The notes under the pieces: generated by a model
Told to the model about the DNA's origin: nothing
What the model saw: the letters and a program-made list of their open reading frames with translations, nothing else
Database searches by the model: none
Shown here: one piece after another, positions 33,236-44,214 of the stretch
How positions within the stretch are numbered: position 1 is the first letter of the stretch
Layout of the letters: every line of letters begins with the position of its first letter
Program-made: the position numbers and the translations under genes
Origin: CAADGN01 sp035443945
Lineage (GTDB): Bacteria; Planctomycetota; Phycisphaerae; Phycisphaerales; UBA1924
Length of the DNA: 64,000 nucleotides
Reading direction: 5' to 3'
Assembly (NCBI GenBank): GCA_035443945.1
Contig: DAOMNQ010000008.1
Span: forward strand, 1 to 64,000

Positions 33236-34726
33236 GTGCGAACGATCCGGCACTGGCTCCTCCCGCTTGTCTTCCTGCTCTGCATGACCCTCCCGCACCT
33301 CGGCCAGGGCGACTGGCAGCGGACGGACGGCGCGTGGTATGGGGCCATCGCGGTTCAGGCGTGGCGGACAGGCGAACTTTGGACACTCCACGGCCCACCG
33401 GGGCAGCCGTACTTCAACAAGCCCCCGCTCGCCTTCTGGCTCCACGGCCTCGCCCTGCACGCCGTCGGGACGAACGCGGCGGCCGCACGGAATCCCAGCG
33501 TCCTGGCCGCATCCTTCGGCCTCCTCGCCGCCGTCTGGATGGTCCGCATGCTCGCCGGCAGGCGCGCTGCGCTCCTCAGCGGCGTCACCCTCGCGCTCAC
33601 CGTCGAGTACTTCCGCCGCTCGCGGGAGATCTCGCTCGACCTCTGGCAGGCGGCGTTCACCATGCTCGCCCTCGCGTTGTTCGTCCGCGCGATCCTCCCT
33701 CGGAGGTCACGAACCCGCGCCGGCATCCTCTGGGCGTGCGCCGCCGGCGCGGCCCTCGGCGCGGCCCTGCTCACCAAGCCCTTCGTTGCGCTCACCACCA
33801 TCCCATTGCTCGCGGCCTGGCTCGCCTGGGACTCCTGGCGGCCAACAGGCCACCACCGGAGAGTTGATGCACGCCGTGCCCTCGCTCTCATGCTCTTGGC
33901 GACTGGCGTCGCCCTCGCCGTCGCGCTTCCCTGGCACCTCTCGATGGTCGCCACGCACGGCGGGGAGTTCACCGCGCAGTACCTCGGCGCGGAGGTCGTC
34001 GATCGTGCGGCCGGCAGACTCACCGCCTCGCCAATCTGGGCCAAGCCGTGGTGGTTCTACCTGCATCAGGTCGGCGTCGCCTACTGGCCGTGGCTCGCCT
34101 GCGTCGCCATCGCCATGGCCGCATGGACGCGGCGCGGCCGCCTCACCGGCCGCGGCTCCGTCGAGCGATGGGCGGTCGTCTGGGCAGTCGGCTGGCTGCT
34201 CCTCCTCTCCATCTTCCCCGACCGGCGAGACCGTTACGCCGTGATCGTCTGGCCAGCGCTGAGCATCCTCGCGGGCCTCGGCCTCGCGCACGCACCGTGG
34301 GCCTGGCTTCGCTACGGCGTGCGAGGCTTCGTCGCCCGCTGGCGAGTCATCGCCGCCTGCGTCATCGCCGGAGCGATCCTGTTTTCGCTCCTTCCCGTGC
34401 GCGTGCAGCGGCCGATCGAGCCTCAGTGGCCCGCGCTCTTCGCTTATCTGGACACGCTCCCCGACGAACCCGTCTGGCAGGGTGCTTTCAACCCCGCGCG
34501 CGGCGCACGGCTCTATCTCGAACTCGGCGCCTGGCCGATTCCCACGCGCGACCGCTGGGGAAACACCGTCGCCGATCCCCCCGAGGACGCAATCCTGATC
34601 TACCACCGCCGCGACGGCCTCATGCCCGGCCCAAACGAGCGGCCCATCTTCGCACTTGACGACCTCACGCTCACTCGCCTCGGGCCTGGGGGATGGCAAC
34701 CCGTTGAAGTCGAGGATCCCGGTTGA
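33236..34726 (+). CDS. Membrane glycosyltransferase, family 39 (ArnT-like)
   Basis: 496 residues. After a first membrane segment (IRHWLLPLVFLLCMTLPHLG) comes the GT39 loop with acidic GDWQRTDGAWYG and then YFNKPPLAFWLHGLALHAVG. About ten further hydrophobic segments follow and a soluble C-terminus. Such enzymes use polyprenyl-phosphate sugars to glycosylate lipids or proteins on the outer face of the inner membrane. The nearby uppS makes the polyprenyl carrier. It starts with GTG 9 bases after the zinc-ribbon gene. Substrate unknown. Confidence 0.85.
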   Translation: MRTIRHWLLPLVFLLCMTLPHLGQGDWQRTDGAWYGAIAVQAWRTGELWTLHGPPGQPYFNKPPLAFWLHGLALHAVGTNAAAARNPSVLAASFGLLAAVWMVRMLAGRRAALLSGVTLALTVEYFRRSREISLDLWQAAFTMLALALFVRAILPRRSRTRAGILWACAAGAALGAALLTKPFVALTTIPLLAAWLAWDSWRPTGHHRRVDARRALALMLLATGVALAVALPWHLSMVATHGGEFTAQYLGAEVVDRAAGRLTASPIWAKPWWFYLHQVGVAYWPWLACVAIAMAAWTRRGRLTGRGSVERWAVVWAVGWLLLLSIFPDRRDRYAVIVWPALSILAGLGLAHAPWAWLRYGVRGFVARWRVIAACVIAGAILFSLLPVRVQRPIEPQWPALFAYLDTLPDEPVWQGAFNPARGARLYLELGAWPIPTRDRWGNTVADPPEDAILIYHRRDGLMPGPNERPIFALDDLTLTRLGPGGWQPVEVEDPG

Positions 34727-34757
34727 GCGGTGGGATCCGGCGTCCGTGTGCCTGCCC

Positions 34758-35531
34758 TCACGCTTCGAGATCGCCCTCTGATCCCGCCGAGTCAGGCCGG
34801 TTCAAGCCAAGCCGCGACAACAGACTCCGCAGGTCACGCGGCCAACGACTGCGCACGTCGATCCGCTCGCCAGTCACCGGATGGTCGAGCGTCACGCGAT
34901 GAGCGTGCAGCGCAAGGCGCGGGGCAGCCTTCCGCACCGACTCCGGGCCGTAGGTGTCGTCGCCGAGCACCGTCGCGCCGATCGAATCGAGGTGGACGCG
35001 CACCTGGTGCAGCCTGCCCGTGATCGCGCGCGCCTCGACCAGCGCGCCCATCGGCGAAGCCTCGAGCACGCGGTACGCCGTCGCTGCCGCCTTGCCCGCA
35101 CCGGATATCTTCGCCACTTTCACCGTGCGGTAACGGTCGATCCGGACGGTCTCCTCCGCGATCGGCCGCTTGACGACCCCCGTCGGCTTCGCAGGGGCCG
35201 CCCGCGTAACGGCCCAGTAGTACTTCCCAACCTCCCGCCCCTCGAACGCCTCGCGCAGCCGGTCATACGCGGCCGCCGTCAGAGCCACGACCACCAGCCC
35301 GCTCGTGTCCCTGTCGAGCCGGTGCAGCAGCCCGAAGTCCCGCTTCGCACCGAGCGATTGCAGCCGCGCCCCGAACCGGGCGAACAGGCCGTTCAGGAGC
35401 GAGTCCGACTCGTGCGCCTTGCCCGGCGTCGTCACCAGCCGCGCCGGCTTCTCCACGATCAGCACGTGCTCGTCCTGGTGGGCGATGCCGAAGGTCACGC
35501 GGTCGTTGGGCTGGACGGTGAGGACCGGCAT
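34758..35531 (-). CDS. RluA-family pseudouridine synthase
   Basis: 257 residues. The catalytic motif HRLDRDTSG (Asp73) and the ITGRLHQVRVHLDSIG and HAHRVTLDHPVTGE motifs define the family. There is no S4 domain at the N-terminus. It isomerises uridines in rRNA or tRNA; the target cannot be told. The ATG at 35531 is chosen, 5 bases after the pgl stop; an upstream ATG inside pgl is possible. Confidence 0.9.
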   Translation of the reverse strand: MPVLTVQPNDRVTFGIAHQDEHVLIVEKPARLVTTPGKAHESDSLLNGLFARFGARLQSLGAKRDFGLLHRLDRDTSGLVVVALTAAAYDRLREAFEGREVGKYYWAVTRAAPAKPTGVVKRPIAEETVRIDRYRTVKVAKISGAGKAAATAYRVLEASPMGALVEARAITGRLHQVRVHLDSIGATVLGDDTYGPESVRKAAPRLALHAHRVTLDHPVTGERIDVRSRWPRDLRSLLSRLGLNRPDSAGSEGDLEA

Positions 35532-35536
35532 ACGCG

Positions 35537-36313
35537 TCACGCTGTCGGGCATGCCTCGTGGTCGATGTACCACCGGAGCGTGCCGGCGAGCGGGCGCACG
35601 CCCAGGATCGGCGCGTCCTCAGGCGCAGGCCGCTCCTGAACCAGCCGCGTCAGGATGTCGCGCTTACCGCGCCCCGTGACCATCACCCCCACCAGCCGCG
35701 AGGCATTGATCAGCCGCAACGTCATCGTAACGCGGTCGGGCGGCGTCACCGTAGGCCCTGAGTTCGGCGCGACCAGCCGCTCGTCCGCGTGCAGCGCGGG
35801 CGAGCGGGGGAACAGGCTCGCCGTGTGCCCGTCCGCCCCGACACCGAGCAGCACGAAGTCCAGCCGGTCGTGCCCGCGCTCGCGCCATTCAAGTTCGCTC
35901 TGGAGTTCACGCTCATAGGCATCGGCCGCGTCCTCCGCCGTCGCGTGGATCGGGTGCACCTGCGAGCGTGGAATGTCCGAATGCTCGACGATCAACTCGC
36001 GGATGTGCTTGAAGTTGCTCCGCTCGTCGTCAAGAGGCACCCGCCGCTCGTCCACGATCCACAGGTGCGTCCGGCTCCACGGCATCGAGCGAAGCCGCGG
36101 GTCGTACATCAGACGCCGATAGAGCGGCTCCGGCGTCGAGCCGCCCGACAGCGCGAGGTGAAAGTCCCCGAACGCCCGTGCGCACGACACCGCCTGCCCG
36201 AGCAGGTCCGCGGCGATGGCATCCACGACGGCGTCCACCGTCGCCCGCACGATGACCTCCCCCGGCAACGCGGGAGGCGTCGGCCCCGGTTCAACCTCGA
36301 TCCGATCAGGCAT
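35537..36313 (-). CDS. pgl: 6-phosphogluconolactonase
   Basis: 258 residues. SGGSTPEPLYRRL and GVGADGHTASLFP, together with the WIVDERRVPLDDERSN segment, are typical of the DevB/Pgl type. It hydrolyses the lactone produced by glucose-6-phosphate dehydrogenase, whose gene is 41 bases upstream. The ATG at 36313 (MPDRIEVEPG) is preferred to longer Gly-rich starts that run into the intergenic space. Confidence 0.95.
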   Translation of the reverse strand: MPDRIEVEPGPTPPALPGEVIVRATVDAVVDAIAADLLGQAVSCARAFGDFHLALSGGSTPEPLYRRLMYDPRLRSMPWSRTHLWIVDERRVPLDDERSNFKHIRELIVEHSDIPRSQVHPIHATAEDAADAYERELQSELEWRERGHDRLDFVLLGVGADGHTASLFPRSPALHADERLVAPNSGPTVTPPDRVTMTLRLINASRLVGVMVTGRGKRDILTRLVQERPAPEDAPILGVRPLAGTLRWYIDHEACPTA

Positions 36314-36354
36314 CACCGGTGCATTGTCCGCGCCCCGACCGCCCGGGGCCAGCC

Positions 36355-37893
<1,539 letters not shown>

Positions 37894-37943
37894 GGGCCGC
37901 ATCCTACCCCGGAGTCGCCCCGCCCGGGGCCTATCCTCGCGCC

Positions 37944-39005
37944 GTGCGGCATCCCGCTCGCCTCATCGACGCCAACGCCAACCGGGCACGCGAGGGCCTC
38001 CGCGTCCTCGAAGACGCGGCCCGATTCCTGCTCGACGACGCCGATTTGTGCGCCGCCCTCAAGTCGATCCGACACGACCTGCGGACGGCTGTCGAGTCCC
38101 TCCCCATCGACCGCGGCGCCCTGCTCGCCCACCGGGCCGTGGCTGATGACCGCGGGACCGCGATCTCCACGCCCGGCGAGATGCACCGCGAGACCATGGC
38201 ACAGGTCGTCGCGGCGGCCGCGGGACGGACAAGCGAGGCCCTCCGTGTCCTTGAGGAAACCGCCAAGACCCTGCCCGGCGCGGACGCCTCCGCTCGCGCC
38301 TTCGAGGGCCTCCGCTACGGCCTGTACGACGCGGAACGCTCACTCGCCCTCGCACTCGGCACGGGCCACTCGCGCCAGTGGCGGCTCTGTGTCCTGATCA
38401 CCGAATCCCTCTGTCTCCACCACACCTGGGATCGAGTGGCCGAACTCGCCCTCGAAGGCGGCGCGGACTGCCTCCAGTTGCGAGAGAAGTCTCTCGACGG
38501 CCGCGAACTCGTCCGTCGTGCCCGCAGACTCGTCGAGATCGCCCGGCCCCACCGCGCGAGCGTCATCGTCAACGACCGAACCGACGTCGCGCTCGCGGCA
38601 GGAACACACGGCGTCCACCTCGGCCAGACCGACATCACGGTTGAAGATGCACGCCGTGTCGCCGGCTTCCGATTGCTGGTCGGAGTTTCCACGGCCGATC
38701 TTGAACAGGCCCGACGCGCCGCCCGGGACGGCGCGGACTACTGCGGCGTCGGTCCGATGTTCCCCACACAGACCAAACCGGCCAAAGCGATTGCGGGCGT
38801 CGAGTACCTCCGGCAGTACCTCGCGGACGATCGGTGCAGGGGCATCCCTCACTTGGCGATCGGCGGCATCACTCCGGACACGGTCCCAGACCTGATCGCG
38901 GCGGGCGCGGAAGGGGTCGCGGTAACCGCCGCCGTGTGCGGCTCGCCCGCACCCGAGGCGACCTGCCAACTATTGAGAATGAGTCTCAATACCGTCGGCC
39001 GGTAG
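37944..39005 (+). CDS. thiE: Thiamine phosphate synthase with N-terminal ThiD2-like domain
   Basis: 353 residues in two parts. The C-terminal ThiE barrel (about 145-353) has ADCLQLREKSLDGRELVRRA, VIVNDRTDVALAAG, GVHLGQTDI, GVGPMFPTQTKP and IGGITPD. The N-terminal helical domain (about 1-135, LIDANANRAREGLRVLEDAA) matches the domain fused to ThiE in cyanobacteria and other phyla and assigned to the ThiD2 HMP-phosphate kinase type. The fused protein would perform kinase and coupling steps of thiamine synthesis. GTG start. The short gap to zwf leaves no room for a TPP riboswitch. Confidence 0.9.
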   Translation: MRHPARLIDANANRAREGLRVLEDAARFLLDDADLCAALKSIRHDLRTAVESLPIDRGALLAHRAVADDRGTAISTPGEMHRETMAQVVAAAAGRTSEALRVLEETAKTLPGADASARAFEGLRYGLYDAERSLALALGTGHSRQWRLCVLITESLCLHHTWDRVAELALEGGADCLQLREKSLDGRELVRRARRLVEIARPHRASVIVNDRTDVALAAGTHGVHLGQTDITVEDARRVAGFRLLVGVSTADLEQARRAARDGADYCGVGPMFPTQTKPAKAIAGVEYLRQYLADDRCRGIPHLAIGGITPDTVPDLIAAGAEGVAVTAAVCGSPAPEATCQLLRMSLNTVGR

Positions 39006-39043
39006 ACACTTTGGCAAATACTGGGGATTTCGCGGCTTCTCGG

Positions 39044-39072
39044 TTGCGTCCGAGAATGCCCCACGGTATCGT
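39044..39072 (+). promoter_or_regulatory. Candidate promoter and structured leader of the dockerin-protein gene
   Basis: TTGCGT (39044-39049) and TATCGT (39067-39072) are spaced by 17 bases. The -35 lies in the loop of a 7-bp inverted repeat (TTCTCGG/CCGAGAA, 39037-39056). Downstream, the ~165-base leader can form two GC-rich hairpins (GCCGCCGCC with GGCGGCGGT; GGGCAC with GTGCCC) before the GAGGAGGG ribosome site. Sequence match only. Confidence 0.4.
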
Positions 39073-39239
39073 GCCGCAGTCGCCTTGGAGAGGAGACAGC
39101 CGCCGCCATTCGTGGAGTCCGGGCTTTCGGCGGCGGTGCGTGGGTGTCTGCAACTGAACAACCGGCTTCACGTTCGTCCGGGCACGGGACTGTGTTGGTC
39201 CGTCGGTGCCCGCGCTTAGTGCGGCCGAGGAGGGATGCC

Positions 39240-40880
39240 ATGAAACGCGTGCTTGCCTTGGTTTCCGGAGTCTCGATCGGATGTGCGGCCGCGGCGATGC
39301 CCATCGCCCTGCCCACGAACCCGGTCAGTCCTCAGTCCGATGTGACACCGATCGAGCGCTGGGACGGCCAGCCGATGCTCTTCCGAGCACTCGACGGCCA
39401 GCCCGTGATGGGGCCGCGCGGCCCTCACGACCTGCTGGGCGGCGGCTGGGGCTTCGTGGACCCGCCCCGTGTGCTGACCGAGGAAGAGTCCGCGCTCCGC
39501 CAGGCCCGCGAGGTGCCGGAGGGCGGCTTCCCCAACATGCAGATGAGTTCCGCACCGGTCGGCTGGAACGGCGGGAACGAGGGCGGAGACGGATCACGCA
39601 TGATCAACCAGCCCCCGGACTGCGGCGGGGGCGTCTGGTTCTCCAACAACAACTCCGACATCAACCCCTACATCGTCTTCGACGACTTCGTCGCCGACGG
39701 ATCGCAACTCACCTCCGTCGAGTTCTACGGCGGCATGTGGGATCTCAACGCCTGGACCGGCTGCGGACTGACCAACCTCTCCACCATCGGCATCGAGATC
39801 TGGACCATCCAGGGCGGTGGGGCGTGCGGGTGGCAGTACGCCAACTTCGTCGCCGCGCAGCAGTTCTCCCTCGCCTCACTCAACCCCGCCTTTCACTGCA
39901 AGGGCGCGTTCGGCGAGGACGTCTACAAGTTCGTGGCCAACTTCGCCTCCGGCATCTCGCTCAACAACGGCCAGAACTACATGATCACCATCTACGGCAC
40001 GCTCGCTAACGCCAACCATCCCTGCGTTTTCGGGTGGAGCACGAGCACCGTGAACAACTACAACCCCGCCACCTCATGGAACCGGACCACGCCCAGCTAC
40101 GACCGTTGCGGGCCGGACAACGCCTTCACCCTCAACCCGAGCAGCGGCGGCGGCACGTACTGCCAGAAGAACGACTGCAACACCACCTGCTGGTTCAGCA
40201 ACGCCTGGCACAACATGAACCCCTACATCGCCGCCGATGACTGGAAACCCACAGCAAGCGGACCTTGGACCCAGGTCACGTTCGAGGGCGGCGGCTACGA
40301 CATCAGCACCGGCACGCCGTGCGGGATCAACGGGATCGACAGTTTCCTCATCGAACTCTACACGGGCGGCCCCTCGGGCAGCGTGTGCGGATGGAACGTG
40401 CAGTCCTTCCTCGGCAGCTTCACCGTTCCCTTCGCCGCGACCAACCCCACTCCGACGTGCGTGGACATCTTCGGCATTCAGCACTACAAGTTCACCGTCA
40501 ACGTTCCCGCGGGATTCAACGTGACCGCCGGGACAACGTACGTCCTCGGCATCTACGCCCTCGCCAGCAACCCCAACGACCCCTGCATCTTCTGCTGGGG
40601 CGGGAGCAGCGGCGTCGTCGGCTACCCGTCGTACTCCTACAACATGACCACCGCCATGCAGGAAGTCTGCCACGACACCGACCTCAACTACTGCGTCACC
40701 GTCGGCAACCCCTGCCCCGTGGATTGCAACGGCGACACCGTCGTCAACTCCCTCGACTTCCTCTGCTTCCTGAACCTCTACGTCGTGAGCGACCCGAAGG
40801 CCGACTTCAACGGCGACACCGTCGTCAACTCCCTCGACTTCCTCGCCTTCCTCAACGCCTACGTCGCCGGCTGCCCGTGA
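39240..40880 (+). CDS. Secreted protein with C-terminal GC-type dockerin repeats
   Basis: 546 residues. A signal peptide (KRVLALVSGVSIGCAAAAMP) is followed by two similar beta-rich, Cys-containing domains at about 125-300 and 305-480. Both contain a WFSN..., NPYI..DD.... opening and a CGW motif, so they look duplicated. The C-terminus carries two dockerin-like calcium loops (CNGDTVVNSLDFLCFLNLY and FNGDTVVNSLDFLAFLNAY) and ends AGCP, the GC-type dockerin arrangement of Phycisphaerae. These ends probably anchor or sort the protein; the partner is unknown. GAGGAGGG lies just before the ATG at 39240. Confidence 0.9.
   Translation: MKRVLALVSGVSIGCAAAAMPIALPTNPVSPQSDVTPIERWDGQPMLFRALDGQPVMGPRGPHDLLGGGWGFVDPPRVLTEEESALRQAREVPEGGFPNMQMSSAPVGWNGGNEGGDGSRMINQPPDCGGGVWFSNNNSDINPYIVFDDFVADGSQLTSVEFYGGMWDLNAWTGCGLTNLSTIGIEIWTIQGGGACGWQYANFVAAQQFSLASLNPAFHCKGAFGEDVYKFVANFASGISLNNGQNYMITIYGTLANANHPCVFGWSTSTVNNYNPATSWNRTTPSYDRCGPDNAFTLNPSSGGGTYCQKNDCNTTCWFSNAWHNMNPYIAADDWKPTASGPWTQVTFEGGGYDISTGTPCGINGIDSFLIELYTGGPSGSVCGWNVQSFLGSFTVPFAATNPTPTCVDIFGIQHYKFTVNVPAGFNVTAGTTYVLGIYALASNPNDPCIFCWGGSSGVVGYPSYSYNMTTAMQEVCHDTDLNYCVTVGNPCPVDCNGDTVVNSLDFLCFLNLYVVSDPKADFNGDTVVNSLDFLAFLNAYVAGCP
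40727..40844 (+). repeat. Identical 37-bp repeat inside the dockerin coding region
   Basis: The bases at 40727-40763 and 40808-40844 are identical over 37 positions, 81 bases (27 codons) apart. They encode the two NGDTVVNSLDF calcium loops. Identity at silent positions indicates recent duplication or gene conversion. Confidence 0.9.
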
Positions 40881-40918
40881 GCCGATCGACCTGACCCGAG
40901 CGGTCACGCACTCACAAG

Positions 40919-40947
40919 ACGCCCCCGGGGATCGGCCCCGGGGGCGT
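40919..40947. terminator. Bidirectional terminator between convergent genes
   Basis: A perfect 12-bp stem (ACGCCCCCGGGG/CCCCGGGGGCGT) with the loop ATCGG, lying between the dockerin gene (ending 40880) and the leftward gene ending at 40960. TTGTCCTTT follows on the plus strand; the minus side reads TCTTGTG. Confidence 0.85.
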
Positions 40948-40959
40948 TGTCCTTTGGGC

Positions 40960-42781
40960 TCACGCTGTGTTGAGGGCATCGAACAGGGACATCACCTCGC
41001 CGCCGGGGATGCCGATCGTCGCGAACCCGCCGCCCAGATCGCGGTCCCAGTGCTCGAATCCGGCGACCACCACCCTCGGCGCCGACACACGCACGCCGTA
41101 GAACAAGTCCTCGCCGAGATCCAGCACCGACTGCTCCGCGTGGACCTTCACGTCCTCCAGTTCCATTGGGTCCAGCCGCTTGGTGACGGCGACGGAGCGG
41201 CCATCCGAGAAGAAGAACTCGATGGTCACGGTGACCGAGGCGCCGGTCGGGTTGAAGACGTAGACATCGTCGGTCACGGCTTTCCCCGCGCGGGAGCGGC
41301 TCATGTAGCCCTCGCCGAAGTCCCACGTGGTCGCCGCGACCGTCGCCGCGGGGATGCCCATCGCGTCACCCGCTTGGTACACCACCGCCGTCACCGTCAC
41401 CGGCACATCGGAGAGGTACAGCACACCAAACTCCTCGTCGAACGGCACGCCGAGTTCGCGGATCGAAAGCCCGCCTCGCGAGTTGGCGGGGATGACGATG
41501 CGTTCCTCGCGCGGCGTTGGCGCAGCGTCATCATCTCGCCAGAGGAAGGTGAATGTGACCGTTGCGACATCATCGCTGGTGTTCAGCACGGTCAGGAAGG
41601 CGTTCGCGGGCCATTCGTCCCCGTCGTCATTGCCGTGGCCGCCATGGTCGTCGTCGGTATCGTCGCCGTCGTCGCTGCCGTGGCCGCCATGGTCGTCGTC
41701 GGTATCGTCGCTGCCGTGGCCGCCATGGTCGTTGTCGGTATCGTCGCCGTCGTCGCTGCCGTGGCCGCCATGGTCGTCGTCGGTATCGTCGCNNNNNNNN
41801 NNNNNNNNNNNNNNNNNNNNNNNNNNNNNNNNNNNNNNNNNNNNNNNNNNNNNNNNNNNNNNNNNNNNNNNNNNNNNNNNNNNNNNNNNNNNCGGTATCG
41901 TCGCCGTCGTCGCTGCCGTGGCCGCCATGGTCGTCGTCGGTATCGTCACCGTCGTCGCTGCCATGGCCGTTGCCACCGTGATCGTCATCCGGGCCATCGG
42001 GGCTGACGCGAGGTCCATGATCTTCAAACTCGATGGCCGGGATGAAGCCGGCCAATGCTCCGCCGTCCGCGGTTCCGAGCGCGCCGAAGCCGCGCTCGGT
42101 CACGATCTCGTAGTGCGATTGCGACGCCACGATCGGGGCGGACGCGACCACTTCCACGGCGAACACGCCGTCCGGCAAACCCGGCTGGGTATCGAAGTTC
42201 CACCCGCCTCGACGCTGTGCATCCAGCGTGAGTTCGAGCGTAACCGTCTCGCCACCGGCGCCGAACACCCGCGTCGTCACCTGCGCGGGGGTGTCGGACG
42301 GGTTGTAGAACAGCACGAAGTCCCGTGTCCAGTTGTGATCCCGATACCCCTCTCCGAACGTCCATCGCGTGGAGGGAGTCGTCGAGAAGGACTCCCCGAT
42401 CGCCGTACCGAAGTCGTAATGGCTGATCGTCGCTCCGAGGGCATCCTCGGCCTTCAGCACGAGCGCGTACGGCGTGTCCGGACGAACAAGCATCAGGTCC
42501 GGCCGTCCGGCGAGACTGATCGTCACGCCACCGCGCGACCTCGCAGGCACGACGCCCTCCGAGATCAACTGGTCCCGCTCGCCCACCTCGTACCGCGCGT
42601 GCAACTCGTAGCGCACGTCCCGGTCGTGCGGGTTCGTGAGCGGCACGAACTCGCTGATGCCGCCGTGCGAGTAGCCCTCCGGGAAGTACGCCTCGAAGCC
42701 GAACCCGTCGTCAGACCCGCTCATCAGGCGCCGGGTCTCGAGTGCGTCGAACGAGAGAGTAACACACCGATCGGTAAGCAT
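40960..42781 (-). CDS. Surface protein with LEPR-like N-terminus and acidic repeat linker (contains gap)
   Basis: One gene interrupted by a 100-N gap. The N-terminal part (42781 to 41893) starts MLTDRCVTLSFDALETRRLM, close to the planctomycete LEPR-XLL-type N-terminal motif. AGGAG lies 8 bases before the ATG. A beta-rich domain of ~260 residues (WTFGEGYRDHNW, FYNPSDTPAQVTTRVF) leads into an Asp/Gly/His repeat linker. After the gap a second similar domain follows (WDFGEGYMSRSR, VFNPTGASVTVTIEFF). Coding bases on both sides total 1722 (574 codons), so the halves are in one frame if the true gap is a multiple of three. The acidic His-rich linker may bind Ca2+ or other metals. Function unknown. 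Confidence 0.8.
41622..41978 (-). repeat. Tandem repeat encoding DDTDDDHGGHGSDDG units
   Basis: Units of 45 bases (15 residues) and shortened 36-base units (12 residues, lacking DDG) alternate in frame on both sides of the gap. Single-residue variants occur (HGGNGHGS, TDNDHGG). The array probably caused the assembly gap, so the true copy number is unknown. Confidence 0.9.
41793..41892. other. Assembly gap of 100 N
   Basis: Exactly 100 unknown bases, a conventional scaffold-gap size, inside the tandem repeat. Its real length is undefined; 100 would break the reading frame. Confidence 0.98.
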
Positions 42782-42951
42782 CGGATCGCTCCTGGGTGGT
42801 CGTCCCGGCCGACAATGCAACGCCCATGCCACTACTGAATCGCCTCGCTGCGAGCCTGTGGACTCGCACCGTCGGCCATCGCCGGCCCGACCCGGCCACC
42901 GGCGACGCCACCGCCGCCATCCGCCCAGCCCTTCCGCGGTACACTCAACCC

Positions 42952-44175
42952 ATGCCCATCGAGTTCCGAAAGCACACGCTCCAAAACGGCCTCACCGTCA
43001 TCGCGGAAACCGACGACGCCGCCCACTCCGCCGCCGCGGGGTTCTTCGTCCGCACCGGCGCGCGCGACGAGCCGGCCACCCTGATGGGCGTCAGCCACTT
43101 CCTCGAACACATGATGTTCAAGGGCACCGCCGACCTCTCCGCCGACGCCCTCAACCGCGCCTTCGACGACCTCGGCGCCCGCCACAACGCCTACACCAGC
43201 AACGAGATGACCTGTTTCTACGCCCAGGTCGTCCCCGAGCGCCTCGACGACGCCGAGGCCCTGCTCGGCCGCATGATGCGCCCAGCCCTCCGAGACGACG
43301 ACTTCACCACCGAAAAGGGCGTGATCCTCGAAGAGATCGCCATGTACAAGGACAACCCCTTCTGGGTGCTCTACGAGGAGTGCGTCGATCGCTACTACGC
43401 CCCCCACCCGCTCAGGCACCGCGTCCTCGGCACGCCCGAGTCCATCACGGCCATGACGGCCGCACAGATGCGCGACTACTTCGATCGCCGCTACTCGGCC
43501 GACAACACCACGCTCGCCCTCGCCGGCCGGCTCGACTTCGACCGCTGCGTCGATCTCGCCGAGCGGCTCTGCGGCCCGTGGCAGCGGACCGGCGCAACCC
43601 GCGAGCCGCCCCCGCCCCGCGTCAACGAGGGCCGGTTCGAGATGCGCGACGAGAAGGTGAACCGGGCCTACCTGCTCGGCCTCTCGCCCGGACCCGGCGC
43701 GCAGGACGAACGCCGCTACGCCGCCATGATGGCCGCGCTTGTCCTCGGCGGCCCGGACAACTCGCGCCTGCACTGGTCGCTCATCGAGACCGGGCTGGCC
43801 GAGGAGGCCCAGGCCGCCTACGACGCCCACGACGGCGTCGGCGAGTTCTTCGTCTACGCCTCCTGCGACCCCGAGCGGGCCGACGAGGTCTGGGAGACGG
43901 TCGAACGCGAGTGCGCCGCCCTCGCCTACTCGCTCACCGAGGACGACCTCGAACGCCTCCGCAACCGCCTCGCCACCGGCGTCACGCTCTCGGGCGAGAG
44001 GCCGTCCGACCGCATGCAGCGCATCGGCCGCCTCTGGACGCTCACCGGTTCGCACCGCAGGCTCGAAGACGAACTCGACCGCATCGAGCGCGTCACGCTC
44101 GCCGACCTCCGATCGTTGCTCGAAGCCTTCCCCGTCCGGGCGGTGATGGGCGGCCGGCTCCTGCCCGCCGGCTGA
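42952..44175 (+). CDS. M16-family zinc peptidase
   Basis: 407 residues. The inverted zinc motif HFLEH (His49, Glu52, His53) and the third ligand region GVILEEIAMYKD are present, followed by the catalytically inactive second M16 domain (about 215-400) with HWSLIETGLAEEAQAAYDAH. It resembles processing-peptidase or PqqL-like enzymes that degrade peptides. The ATG at 42952 (MPIEFRKHTLQNGLT) fits the family's N-terminus; the upstream Pro/Arg-rich frame does not. Confidence 0.93.
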   Translation: MPIEFRKHTLQNGLTVIAETDDAAHSAAAGFFVRTGARDEPATLMGVSHFLEHMMFKGTADLSADALNRAFDDLGARHNAYTSNEMTCFYAQVVPERLDDAEALLGRMMRPALRDDDFTTEKGVILEEIAMYKDNPFWVLYEECVDRYYAPHPLRHRVLGTPESITAMTAAQMRDYFDRRYSADNTTLALAGRLDFDRCVDLAERLCGPWQRTGATREPPPPRVNEGRFEMRDEKVNRAYLLGLSPGPGAQDERRYAAMMAALVLGGPDNSRLHWSLIETGLAEEAQAAYDAHDGVGEFFVYASCDPERADEVWETVERECAALAYSLTEDDLERLRNRLATGVTLSGERPSDRMQRIGRLWTLTGSHRRLEDELDRIERVTLADLRSLLEAFPVRAVMGGRLLPAG

Positions 44176-44214
44176 TGCCCAGCCCGCCCAACCTCCCGCT
44201 ACGATGCATGCGAC

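Noticed and set aside
37894..37943. TPP riboswitch before thiE
   Set aside because: Only 50 bases separate the zwf and thiE starts, too short for the aptamer, and no matching motif is seen.
41622..41978. CRISPR-like regular repeats
   Set aside because: Units are contiguous, in frame and encode an acidic linker; there are no unique spacers.
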